DNA of 64,000 nt from Schizophyllum amplum (Eukaryota; Basidiomycota; Agaricomycetes; Agaricales; Schizophyllaceae): positions 1,798,001 to 1,862,000 of the forward strand of contig VDMD01000002.1 of assembly GCA_007026445.1 (NCBI GenBank), given 5' to 3'. Every line of letters starts with the position of its first letter. The stretch's first letter is position 1. The notes beneath the pieces were generated by a model. The model ran no database searches and was not told the DNA's origin. It saw nothing but the letters and a program-made list of their open reading frames with translations. The translations under genes and the position numbers were made by a program. Below, one piece after another: positions 23,822 through 34,489 of this stretch.

Positions 23822-24563
23822 CGAGGTGAGGCATCTGGGAATTCGCACACAGATGTCTCATGCCTCTCAACAGATTTTTACGCGCCTACTACGCCCCCGC
23901 GATTCGAATTCCGCGCTGTCCAGTGGCCCTGGACGTCCGTGTCTGTTCGCCTGTATGCACCTCAGCCAGACACACATGCTTGCCGACCTCCACTCTTTAT
24001 AAATCTGACTTGCCACAGCCGATTTGGAGCCCTGCCGCGAGTGCGTTGAACGAATGCATCGAACAGTCGAAACAAGAAATCCAACAATTACCCTGCCAAA
24101 CGGAGTAAGCATGCATTGTTATATGATCGCCTGCACCAGGCCTGCACACGCGTTCCTTTTCTTCCATCTCTTCCGCCTCAAATGCCATTCTATGGCACCC
24201 TTTGATTGATACTGGGACCCTGCTGGGACCTTGACTTGAATGGGCCGCAGAAACAACACATGATGCACGCTGCCGTCTTTGGACAACGACCGCTGGTCAT
24301 GTCTAGCTGCTATTTGCTCATGCCCTTCCTTGTCCTTGGCGACCTTGAAAATTCCTTCCTGAGATCCCTGCGCGACAATACGGTGCTTTGACTATGGTGC
24401 TTTCACCCCCTGAACTTGATCTTTGAACACAGTCCAACGCTGCTCATCGCTGTCCACAACTGCAACACTTGTGTGGACCATCTACGTCCTCAAGACACGC
24501 ATACTCAGCTGATCACTCTTTTGAGTCGCTTTGTTGCTTGACCACGTCAGGCCTGCCCTTTCC
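23822..24563. other. Intergenic
   Basis: 742 bp. A CTTTATAAATC sequence near 23995-24005 resembles a TATA box but has no convincing gene just downstream. Short open frames here lack codon bias and homology that I can recognise. Confidence 0.45.
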
Positions 24564-25446
24564 ATGGCAACCACGGCTGCACCCGCCTCCATCTCTTGCG
24601 ACTTCAAGGCTGCTATAACTAGTCGGCGACAATGCCCGGACACGGCCACCGCACATCTCATGCCTACCATGCAAGCTTCTTTAAGTCGAGATGCACCGTT
24701 GAAGAACATGTACCACTCGGATATGGATGAGCGCTACCTAATCCGCGAGGAAGAAGTGGACACCATAGCGCAGGTCCTCGAAGAGACGCAGGTCCCCCCA
24801 TCCTCGGAGACGACCTACAGCGGAATGGACCATCTCAAGAAAGGCCTGAAACTGCGCCAATGTTTTCTCGACTTCATCGAAACCGCCGAGCTCGACGAAG
24901 AGGAGCTCGTCGACGCCGGCACCGTCGGGGAATACTTCTACGACCTCTCCATCGCCGAGAAAATCTTGGTGGCAGGCATCATTGTATCATGCGGCGGGCT
25001 CGGTCGGAAGGAAGAGAACTCCCTTGGCGACTTGCGCAATTTTCTGCTCTCGATATTCGAGCTTGATATGCAGCTGGGGGACGACCAACTGGGCGATGGT
25101 GGGTTTTCGCCCGAAGACATGTCGCCCGCGGACAGAGCCGTGTTCTTGCGTCTGGAGTGCGAGCGTAGGGCGGCGAAGCTCGGCAGGACGCATGAGCTTT
25201 ATGCTGAGGACGGATTCACTCCGAAGCCACTCGATGGTGCGTCCTGCATACCTTTGATGAGCGTACGCGCGGGCTGACCATGAGTTTAGATCTGTCAGAT
25301 GCGGACGAATTCGTCAAGCAGCTTGAGGCGCGTAAACAAGTATGGCTCGTTGCGCAGATCTCATCCGTCCAGCACATCATCGCCACTTACCATCTATATT
25401 ATCTATACCTATGAATCAGGCCTGCTCTGGTGCGTGGTCCGCATGA
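24564..25446 (+). CDS. Hypothetical acidic protein
   Basis: The first exon is long (to about 25236) and is followed by DLSDADEFVKQLEARKQ and a short last exon ending ACSGAWSA after an intron at about 25341-25418. The protein is acidic, with a helical core (KKGLKLRQCFLDFIETAEL) and the hydrophobic stretch IAEKILVAGIIVSC, which is too short to be a sure membrane span. I do not recognise the family. Codon use is like its neighbours. The ATG at 24564 is preferred for its CCATGG context; ATGs at 24531 (upstream) and 24723 are alternatives. Confidence 0.55.
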
Positions 25447-26178
25447 TAACGAGTTTTCGCGCACTGACGTGTCTACCAGGTACATACACATATGTACGAT
25501 TAGGTACCCTATGTTTAAATCCTCCATGCATTGGGTCTTGCCCTTCAAACGACCTCATTTTGCCAAACACGGTGACGCGGACTGCGTCCATTGTCTTAGC
25601 CGAGAACATACAGGCCGGCGACCTCCCCCGGTCGCTCGGTTATTACGAGTGGATGAAGATGAAAGAGGTTCGGCCTTTACTCACGTGATCACGGTGAAGT
25701 TCGTGCCACAGTTTAATTTGGTTGACCTCTGTTACCCTGGTTGCCCATCCCACTCAGGCCATTGGTGTCTACCTACTGATTATCCTTACAAAAGCGGTAT
25801 ATGCGATCTCGAGGCACGGCTCTACCTCTGTGCTCCCTCGGACTTCCCCCCGCAGGCCATCACGGTCATTCATCGGTCCGCACTCCCCTCGGACTCTCTC
25901 AGCGCCTCTCCAGCTCGCCTGCATCGCAACCTGAAGCACTTCCTCTGGTGACCTCGCATGCGTCTGGCAGAAGTCCTACCTTTCTTCGCCCTCCCTCGTG
26001 CGCTTCTCCGGGATCGCGGTTGATGCTCGTCCTCCGACGATCTTCCTCGGTGAATTGTCTGGTGTCGGTGCGTCGAGCAAGAAGCCCATCCGCTCCTCAT
26101 TACCGCGATGTCCGTCTGTATATAAGGCATGGCTACACGCCACTGCTCAGCAACATTGCAAGGCAAGCCTCATACATC
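25447..26178 (+). other. Intergenic, LPMO upstream region
   Basis: 732 bp without a supportable gene. It holds the promoter of the AA9 gene, including the TATA box listed separately. Open frames such as 25430-25951 lack conserved features. Confidence 0.45.
26119..26127 (+). promoter_or_regulatory. TATA box of the AA9 gene
   Basis: TATATAAGG lies 52 bp before the ATG at 26179, the expected distance for a strongly inducible fungal secreted-enzyme gene. Confidence 0.6.
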
Positions 26179-27359
26179 ATGTTCGCCCTGACCACTGCTT
26201 TCGTCGCCGCCTTCTTGGCTTCCAACGCCGCTGCGCACGGCGGTGTCAACCGATACATCATTGACGGTGTGTAAGACTTCTCTTGCGCGTAGTATGGCTC
26301 CTGACTTGTTTCGGCAGGCGAGCTGTACGAAGGATGGGCTCCGTTCAGCGGCGGAGCTGACCAGGAAACCATCGGGAGACCGTACAGTAAGTGTATTGGT
26401 TGTTATGTGGTGCTCATGTGCTCACATGCACGCTCTTATAGGCTCTTACAACCCGTAAGCGCTGCTTGCGACAATGAATGTTGCTGTCCACTTATCTCAC
26501 CCCTTAGTATTATGGATGCTGCCGATGCTGTGAGTCTGCTCCGCACGACTCCACACACCTCGTTTAACAACATTCTCACCTGCAGACCATCCACTGCAAC
26601 GATGACGGCTCCGCCAGCGCCAACCAATTGACCGCGACCGTCGCCGCTGGCGCTGAAATCACGGCTCAGTGGGACCAGTGGACGCACCGCGAGGGTCCCG
26701 TCATGGTTTACATGGCCGACTGCGGGGGCGATTGCTCTGCCGTGGACAGCTCGACGCTCGAGTGGTTCAAGATCGACGAGGCGGGGTTACTGTCCGGGAC
26801 GGTGCGTAATTGAGGCAGCAATGGCATACCTCGCCTGACTATGAAAATCGATATATGTAGGTTGGCGACGGCGAGTGGGGCAACGGCGTTGTTGTTGACA
26901 CGCTCGAATGGACTTCGACGATCCCGGAGAGCCTGGCGCCCGGCAACTACCTTATCCGCGTATGTTTATGCTCGCATATGCCCTCGCAAACGATACCACT
27001 GACTTCTTTCTTTCAGCACGAGCTCCTCGCCCTCCACCAGTCCAACACTCCCCAGTTCTATCCCGAATGTGCCCAGCTCGAGGTTACCGGCTCGGGCTCT
27101 GCTAAGCCTAGCGGGGATGCTCTCGTTTCCTTCCCTGGTGAGTGGCTTGTCTTTGAGATTGTCGACGGACACACGCTGACCACGTATTACGCAGGCGGTT
27201 ACTCGATGTCCGACCCCGGTGTCACCATCGACATCTACGACTCGGCCACGGCGGCTGAGACCACCTACCAGGTGAGCTGGTGTACATCTGCGGAGCTGCA
27301 TCGTCTCTGACCGGGACCATCCCTTACAGGCCCCGGGCCCAGCTGTCTGGAGCGGTTGA
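26179..27359 (+). CDS. AA9 lytic polysaccharide monooxygenase (secreted, copper)
   Basis: AA9 enzymes oxidatively cleave cellulose or related glucans. A 19-residue signal peptide ends NAAA, so the mature protein starts HGGVNRY with the copper-binding His1. The core follows: RPYSSYNPIMDAADATIHCND, then QWDQWTHREGPVMVYMADC with the second histidine-brace residue, then YLIRHELLALHQ and QFYPECAQLEVTGSGSAKP with the conserved Gln, Tyr and disulfide Cys. About seven short introns are inferred. The mature domain of about 210 aa ends APGPAVWSG, with no cellulose-binding module or GPI-type tail. Substrate and regioselectivity cannot be read from sequence. Expression is probably substrate-inducible, but I did not identify regulator sites. 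Confidence 0.93.
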
Positions 27360-27959
27360 AGAGCGGAAGATTTGGGATCGCTCAGCTTGCCGAGCTGACG
27401 GCGCGTTTGTGGGAGGATGGTGGTTGACGTGCAGCGGGAAGATGTAGCAAGTTATTCGTGCACGTGTCCCCTTGAGTTGTAAAGATATTGAAGAAGACTT
27501 GGAGAGTGTTCTAAGTAAGGCATGAGCCCAAATGCAGAAGCAAGCTCCCTTGCGGTATAGTACAAAAATACGCTCGACGCTAAGTATGTAGTTCTTAAGT
27601 TATCGTCGCCAACACCGCCCGACGCTCGTCGACAATTCGACCAAGAAGCAGCTTCGCGTCCCCTTCGCGCCAGCCGGCGATATAAGTCGGCACCATTACG
27701 ACAACATCCCAAAGGATTATAGGACCCCAGAAAGAACGCGACAACAGTACGACGGTGATTAGTCTATGTACAGAGCAAATGCGAACGTGAAGTGAATAAG
27801 TGAGTTTCAAGATCAATGTGCTTGCTGTCCGTATGCGGGCCGGATTGAGCGGGAGGCGCGTGCGAGAGACGAGGCGTGCGGGGGCTTGCGCGCGTTGAGC
27901 GGGCAGAGGTGGATCAGAGACGGCCGGCCTCGAATGGAGGCTGCGCCTCTGTACGCGCG
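27360..27959. other. Intergenic, convergent 3' ends
   Basis: 600 bp between the stops of the AA9 gene and the convergent NEM1-like gene. I see no coding exon; it holds the two 3' UTRs. Confidence 0.5.
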
Positions 27960-29518
27960 TCACCGACCCGGGGCGCCTGCGCCGCGTAGCCCAAGAACGC
28001 GCCGCACGTCGGAGGTGAAGCGTAGTGAATCCAAGACGGGAAGCAGATCAAGGAGTGCTTCATCGTATGGATCGTGCGTCCATCCCTCGATCGGAATGCC
28101 GTTCGCTAGATCGAGGTAAGTCATGCGGACCAACATCGATATGAGTTGAATAATAGAAGTGGGGTTCGTGGACTCATTGTATGAGTAGAGGGAGAACAGC
28201 TGGAAAACACGCGCAGTGGCGCAAGAAGGAGACCACGACACGCACCTTCGTTGACTTTGTAGCTAACCGGCGAGTTGTCGATGAGACATACCCGTGCGAG
28301 GTCTGCCTCAACCAGCGCGAGATCCTTGGTATACGACCCGTTAGGCAACTGCGTGCATGACTATGTTCTCTTGTCAGCGTGGACGTGAGCTTGAAGGACG
28401 GCACACGCACGTCACGAAATAATCTCCGCGCCAGTATTCCCCGTCCAGCGTCCAGCCAGTCGATCACAGGATCCGCATATTCCGGCATTGACGCAGTGAA
28501 TATTACGAGCGTGTACCAGCCCGACACCTGCGATAGATCAGCTGGAGTACGCCACCGCCGGATGCAGCATGCTTACCGTGCGCAGGAAGAAGTCCACAAA
28601 CGGTCGCTTGTAGACGTGGTACCGGGTACTCCTCCCCCCGAGCATGACCTCGACTGTATGCGCCGCGCCCTTGTTGCGCCGCCCGAAGGGGCTGAGCCCA
28701 AAGAAACCGCCCGAGCTCGCAGACGCGAGGGGTCGTGAGGTAGAGTGAATGAGTGTTTCGTCAAGGTCGAGTACAAGTGTCTTTTGCTGGTGGAAAGCCG
28801 TCTTGCGCTTGCTTGCCGGAGGTGTTGACGTGCCCGTGCCCGTTTCCGATGCTGAGGCCGCTTGTTGCGCGGTACACTGTGACGTGCCCGCTGTTTGCTC
28901 CTCTGGCGGTGTTAAGTGAACGACGACGGGAGTAGACGTAGTGCGCAGATGTGGATGGGGGGCGGGGTGCACGTTAATCTTGGGGACGAGTGGCGGCGCT
29001 TCTTCGTCCGTCCCGTCCGATTCGCTGTCCGCAATGCTGCTCCCCGCAATAGAGCTGAGCTCTTCCGTGCCTTCCCGCGAGCGCTTCTCAGTCGGCTCTG
29101 CGGCCGGCGAGCCCGAGAGAGACGTCCAGGCCATGCAGAGGCAGCGCCATACGAGCAGACATATTCGAATGAGGAATATGCGGCGAATCTCTGTCTCGAG
29201 CGCGGACGGGACGGGGGCGGCAGGGGCGGCGGTATTAGGGGCGGGTATTGGCGTCTCCTGGAGCGTGGCAAGCGTGACGAAGTCCGCTGGGGACGACACC
29301 GAGCGTCTCGGCGGGCGTGGAGGCAGCGTGGGGTGTGGCTGGCGGGACTGGGGGAACAAGAACGACTGGGACCAGGTCTTGACGCGGGGAATAGCGCCAT
29401 ATCGAGCGTCGTCATTGTGCAGCGCGTACTCGGAGTGCTCAGCGGTGGGGGTGGACGGCGGGGTGTGCGGGGCGGCAAGGACGTCGAACTGGCGCGAGAG
29501 ATACGTGAGGGAGTTCAT
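27960..29518 (-). CDS. NEM1: NEM1/CTDNEP1-type nuclear-envelope phosphatase
   Basis: A HAD-family FCP1-like Ser/Thr phosphatase. With Spo7, NEM1 dephosphorylates the lipin Pah1 and so controls triacylglycerol versus phospholipid synthesis at the ER and nuclear envelope. The catalytic motif [15 protein letters not shown] (28765-28725) is present, followed by [16 protein letters not shown], then [33 protein letters not shown] and NGIPIEGW. The N-terminal 240 residues are Pro/Ser-rich with a hydrophobic segment ([18 protein letters not shown]) that may anchor it. An unusual 20-residue Gly/Ser/Phe insert follows the DLDET motif. Four short introns are inferred, and the product is about 445 aa. 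Confidence 0.88.
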
Positions 29519-30044
29519 TGAGGCAAGAGCCCCGTCGCTGCGATTGGCGACGTGCTCGACGATGGTAACGACGGCGAGAGCAACGAGCTGAACGCGCGGA
29601 ACGACGAGACAGAGGTGCGGGTAGACGGCCCGATTGCCGAGTCGCTCGACTTGTGGGTTTCCTATAGAACCCCAACCAAATATTTGTGCGCTGGGGCGGT
29701 AACACAGTCAGGCCGCGAGAGTTGCGCGATGGTTGAAGGAGAGCCTCAAAGAGAATGCCTTGGTTTTCTGTAGCCCTCACCCGTGATTACTCCCGAGATG
29801 GCTCTGTGATAATCGGCCTTCTATCTCGGACGTGCGCACTGGCAATCGCCAGCAGGTGGCCGGCCCGAACGAAATTGCACGAACGTTGCGGAAAGTCCTC
29901 TCTCAAAGCGCTGAGCGGGACAAAGACAAGGGCAAAACGTTCGGAATGATATAGCTGACGCCGTGACTTATGTAGGTAAGGATATACAAATGATGAGACT
30001 AATGTACAAATTCGAAAGCAGCCTTGAAGCAGTTCTCCGTGTAT
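29519..30044. other. Intergenic, NEM1 promoter / cytochrome b5 3' flank
   Basis: 526 bp. No coding exon is seen. In particular there is no FMN-domain sequence that could extend the cytochrome b5 gene into a flavocytochrome b2. Confidence 0.5.
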
Positions 30045-30855
30045 TCACAACACGTCCGGCACGTACAAATACAGACTGCAAAGATAGGTTAGCACGGTGC
30101 TTTCCAGACACAAGTGATACGGCACCTTTCACCCAACTTACAAAGCCGAGAAGAATCTGAGCACGTCCTCCTTGTCGGGATGGACGTGGTCCTGTTCGGA
30201 GACTGACACGACGGGCAATGTGCCGATATGGCACTCCGCGGGCAACTTGTCGATAGTCCCGGGCTTGTGGAAGTGCACGAACATCGGGCTTGAGACGAGG
30301 TCAGCAATGGCCGTCACAAGCAGCGCACATGCACTTACGTGACATCCTTCCCGGCGTTCTTCAGCAACGTGTTCGCGCCTGCTGTATGCTTGTCGAGAAA
30401 ATTCGTCACGTCGTACACTTCTCCGTCGAAGATCACCCAGCAGCTGTCGCGCGTGACATGCCGCGCGACCTCTTCAGGCTGGATGATAGGCAAGAATTGC
30501 GAAGGCTCGCCCAATATACGGGAAAGGCTTGCATGCGAGTCTTTGGGCCACAGCACGTAACCAGTCTAAGGTCAACCCTCAGTCTCGATCTGACACTTTG
30601 GAAAACACTAGGGCTCACATAGGCGACGATGCCGACACCAGCAGCTGTGATGAGGTCCCTCAATAGGGGCGAGTTGCGAGGGTCATCGGGGCTGAAGTGA
30701 GTGCTGTTCGGGTTCGCAGAGGACGCGATGCGCCGCTTGGCAGCAGCCACGGAGAGATAGACACCAGCACGGTGGAGGTGGCTGGGACGAAGAACCGAGA
30801 GCGCAAGAGGAGCGGTTAGTGTGCGTAGCATATAGCGAGTTGGGGTCGTTGTCAA
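30045..30855 (-). CDS. Mitochondrial cytochrome b5 domain protein, stand-alone
   Basis: The N-terminus is Arg-rich without acids (MLRTLTAPLALSVLRPSHL), a likely mitochondrial presequence, followed by a hydrophobic patch (ITAAGVGIVAY). The b5 domain follows: EEVARHVTRDSCWVIFDGEV, then VYDVTNFLDKHTAGA, then NAGKDV, and the second heme histidine in VHFHKPG. The order resembles the heme domain of flavocytochrome b2. The first heme motif is HTAG (30377-30388) rather than HPGG. The frame either stops at 30138-30140 (FFSAL) or splices to a short tail ending at 30045; the GTAAGT at the stop favours splicing. No FMN domain follows. Starts at 30855 or 30831 are possible. Confidence 0.75.
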
Positions 30856-31255
30856 TGATATGGCGTGAGGAGAAAAGTGAGCAAGCGAGGCTGCCCCCTA
30901 AGTACTTTTAGCGTTCCGAGAATGCGCATACGGCGTACAGCCGAGAACGAGGCAGTCCACGTCGAGAACATGGCCGGCGGAGTCAGATGGCGGTCGAAAG
31001 ACTCGGTCACGTGCCAAGTTGAGGGCGAGACGGTCCAGACTCGCGGCAGTGACTCGCACACACCTTCCGCCTGCCGCACACGGCCTGCAGAGCCGAAGTT
31101 CAAGTTGAAGTTCTCTAGAGTCTGCGCTGGGGCCGACACGCGACTAGAACGACACGACAGCGTGTATCAAGCATGCCTAGCGATACAGGATCCACAGCTT
31201 TCCACAGTACTCAAACGTCAGTAACATACACAATCAGAGATCAAATCCAGCAGCG
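30856..31255. other. Intergenic, cytochrome b5 promoter / GH16 3' flank
   Basis: 400 bp between two minus-strand genes. I see no gene or clear promoter motif. Confidence 0.45.
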
Positions 31256-32857
31256 TCAAGAGAGCAAGACACAAAACGAAACAAGCAATATACCAAGCAC
31301 GTTCCTCCATAGGAAGCCACTCGTATGATGTCTGCGCTTGCTGTTGTTCGCGGTCGTCATTGAGGGCGCGCCCGTCCTCGTTGAAGACGTCGGCACAGAG
31401 AGTGTAAAAGTGGGCGAAGGCGTCGATGACAGTGCGAGCGCCTTGTCGCCTGTATAGGTGCGGATCCACCGGATCTCGAAGTAGGCCTCTGCGTAGTTTG
31501 AGCCGTCGCCAACAATGTTGTCGGTTACCTGAACAGGAGCAAGCCAAGATCCGAGGAGCGCGAGCGAGACGATACGAAAGAAGATAAGGCGTGAGCTCAA
31601 TAGGTCTATGCGAGTCTCGAGAGGATCACCTACGCAGGCGTACTGGTCGTCGCAAGTGGCGCCATAGACGGCCGGGATACCCGCCCTGCGCAAGTCAGGC
31701 GAGGAGTACCATATAATGAGCAGAACTTACCAGTTACCTGGCGGAAAATGTAAGTGAAGGCGACCGATTTGTTTTCGCTCGCAAGTACATACCGCAAAGG
31801 GTAATATCTAGGACGAGCTGTTGCGGGGCGAAGTATTGCCACAGTGTGTCGTTGCAGCCTGATGAGGGGTATGCGGCACTGGGCGTGCCCCAGTCCTTCG
31901 TGGTGTCCATTGTCGATTTGGAGTCCGCACCGCTGATGGAATCTGGAACATCGTCGCGCTATACAACAAACACCGAGACGCTGCTCGTCAGTCGCCACAC
32001 CAGCCGCCCGAGATTCACACTCACACTCCAGAACCAGATATAGAAGCCTGACGGTGCCATCTGCAGTGCGAACACACCGCCACCAGCCTCATTGAACGCC
32101 TGCCCATAACTATTGGCCTTCTTCTCGCGCACAGCGCACCCCTCCGGGGTCGAGCAGTCGCGCTCGATTGTATCGCCTAAGCCACCATTATCGCGATCCT
32201 GATAGCAGCCCTCCGTGGAATGCAGGGCCATCTGGTTCTCGCCCACTAGGTTGATGCCCTCGATGATGTCGACCTCGCCACCCGCGGGCCACTCTCCGGC
32301 GGAGGGTCCAAAGCTCCAGAAGCTCGGCCAGACCTAACGGCGGGTGGGATCGTCGATTCATGGGCCTGTGCAGGCTGGGGGAAGGCGCGTTCGTACCGAG
32401 CAGCCATACGGCATGTGAACTAGGTCGATGAGGACCAGGGTGTTGAAGGGGTACGTGTCCGTCGTTGTAATTCGCACCTACGAGGAGAGCGGCGATTGAA
32501 CATGTGTAGAGTTTGTTGGACCGTCATCAGGCTCACGGATTGCCGATTCGTGAAGTCCCATCCGCCTGGGATATAGGTCTGGTCGTCGACCCGGATGACT
32601 GCGTGGCCATCGTCGGTCACGTAGGCAAGACCTTGGTTCATCGCAGTCGTCTGATCAACGTAGAGTACGTTTCCTGTACAACTTTCAGTCCTACGGATGG
32701 CAGGCCGGCGGGGGAACGTACCCCAAGTTGTGTTGTCCACATAGTCATAGAACTCCCATCCGTTGAAGAACTCGCTACCAGAGTATTCACGTAGTGGATA
32801 GTAGTCCGCGAAGGCACATAGAGTGTGGAATGAGAAGAGAAGAATCGTGAAGATCAT
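31256..32857 (-). CDS. GH16 endo-beta-glucanase with C-terminal hydrophobic tail
   Basis: A secreted or surface GH16 enzyme of the fungal endo-1,3(4)-beta-glucanase type. The signal peptide is MIFTILLFSFHTLCAFA. The domain starts with EFFNGWEFYD and continues to WPSFWSFGPSAGEWPAGGEV. The catalytic motif GEVDIIEGIN (E-x-D-x-x-E) lies at about 32280-32250. Later stretches include CSTPEGCAVREKKANSYGQ, FNEAGGGVFAL and YGATCDDQYAC. A Ser/Thr/Pro linker then leads to a basic KRRHH and the hydrophobic NVLGILLVSFCVLLS at the extreme end, which suggests a GPI signal or a membrane anchor. About ten introns are inferred. It may act on its own cell wall rather than plant wall. Confidence 0.88.
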
Positions 32858-33454
32858 GACAGGTCGTGAAGGAACAAATGGGCGACCGTGGTCCGTGACG
32901 CGGTCCGAACTCGAACACGATGTATCATGTAATCACGTGCGTATCTGTTAACGTTCACGTTCAGCGCTTCAGCCCTCGGGAAGCCTTGCCTGAGCCTTAC
33001 GCAGTATTTATTGAGGCTGAGGCAGATGAGCAGTAAGTAAAGAAGAAAAACAGCATATCGTGTCTAGCACGCGTGTTGTTGCGCAACATGCTAGAAAAGC
33101 TCGGTCCCTCTGAAGGGTAACTCAAGGGCGTCCTCGAGCTTTCACTCGAGCACACGCAGCGTCGGTCTAGAGTGATAGTACATTCATTGGTCCTGGATAT
33201 GTGTAGATAATTATTGGAACAGCAGAACACATGTGCTTCGCGCAGACAGCGAGCGCTGCGAGAGACCGCGCCGGCAGAGGGCGCATCGAGAGAAACCCGG
33301 ATATGAGGATGGATATGATAGCGCAAAATGCAGATCAACGAAATACAGTGAAAGAAGAAGGATAGAACACCAAGTGGGGACGCTGAAGAGCGGTCGGCAC
33401 CTGTGAGATGACAGGAGGATGAAGGCTGAGTCCGAAGAACGTGACGAGCAAAGG
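32858..33454. other. Intergenic, GH16 promoter / SNF7 3' flank
   Basis: 597 bp between two minus-strand genes. The minus-strand frame through 33447-33000 is a continuation past the SNF7 stop and not a separate gene. Confidence 0.5.
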
Positions 33455-34315
33455 TCATATCGCCATGGATGCTTGGAGCTCTCTGAGTTGCGCCTCCTCG
33501 TCGTCCTCCACTGCTGCGCGTGCCGCTACGGATATGAGTCAGGGTGTGCGTAGTTCGAATAGTGGCCGACATACGCTCTTGTGCCTTCGCTGCGCCAGGA
33601 GGTAGATGGAGCGGCACATGCTCTGCGCCAATGAGACGCTCGTCCAGTTGCTCCTGCTCGAGCTCGCCCAGCTCGGCAGCCAACTCGTCCTGATATGCAC
33701 AATCAGCCGATGTCGTGAGCGCGCGATACCAAGTACGCACCTCGTCGATCTCCATACCGAGATTGCCGGTGTTGGATATCGCTTCTGCGACTTCGTTCGC
33801 CAGCTCGCGCTGTTCGTTCACATCGTTCATCGTGGCGTCGACTTTGTCTATCGACCTGGGAGCGGGGTGAGCGGTGGGCGCCAGGCGTGTAGGTATTGAC
33901 GACGCACAGGTTGCCGTGTATAACCTTGAGGGCGTCAGTCGCCTTCTTCATTGCTTGCATCGTCTCGGCATTGAGGTTGGCGTTCTCAAGCGTGTTGACC
34001 TGCATCTCGAGCTGTAGGCGCGTGTTGCCGAGGCGGTCAAGCTCGGTCTGCGCCATCTGCTTGCGCTTCAGCGCAGCGGTGGCCACTGCATGCGATGAGC
34101 GGCTGATCGCGGGTGGTGAACGTACGTCGCGCACCTGGCTTGTTCGAGACGGCGTTTGCTTTCGCCTTCTTGAGCTCCTCCTCGATCTTCTTCTGGAGGA
34201 ACTCCTCCTTCTTCTCTATCATCTGGAGGTGCTGGCGGAGGGAGACGATGGCATCGCGTGCGCTCTGCTTTGGATCACGGCGCGCGCCAAAGAGGCCCAT
34301 GAATCCAGACATCAT
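33455..34315 (-). CDS. SNF7: ESCRT-III subunit SNF7/VPS32
   Basis: The main filament-forming ESCRT-III protein, which drives inward vesicle budding at endosomes and other membrane scission. The N-terminus MMSGFMGLFGARRDPKQ and the basic helix AIVSLRQHLQMIEKKEEFLQKKIEEE are typical. The next exons give AALKRKQMAQTELDRLGNTR, TMQAMKKATDALKVIHGN and MNDVNEQRELANEVAEAISN. The acidic C-terminal half reads ELAAELGELEQEQLDERL and ends VEDDEEAQLRELQASMAI. Four introns of about 50 nt are inferred, giving about 220 aa. It shares a 174-bp promoter region with the divergent P-loop gene. Confidence 0.93.
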
Positions 34316-34489
34316 GTCGCGGCGGCGGGGAGTACAAGGGCAAGCAGTGAGTGACGCGGGTGACCAGTACCACTGCGGCAGCGCTCGGCCACGCGGCGCC
34401 CGATGGGGAAGGCGCCTCGGCCCGCATCCCGTCCCTGCGGGCGACTGGCGGCGGCTGCTCGAATACTCTTGTCTCCTACCACCGCCACG
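34316..34489. promoter_or_regulatory. Compact divergent promoter, SNF7 / P-loop gene
   Basis: Only 174 bp separate the two start codons, so the promoters must overlap or be shared. No TATA box is seen. A plus-strand ATG at 34403 is in frame with 34490 and would shorten the gap further. Confidence 0.5.

Noticed and set aside
28916..29591. Long plus-strand frames opposite NEM1
   Set aside because: They mirror the GC-rich N-terminal coding region of NEM1, and no start, splice signal or family supports them.
26179..32857. Lignocellulose gene cluster
   Set aside because: Only AA9 and GH16 occur, separated by unrelated housekeeping genes and on opposite strands. This is not a co-regulated cluster on present evidence.
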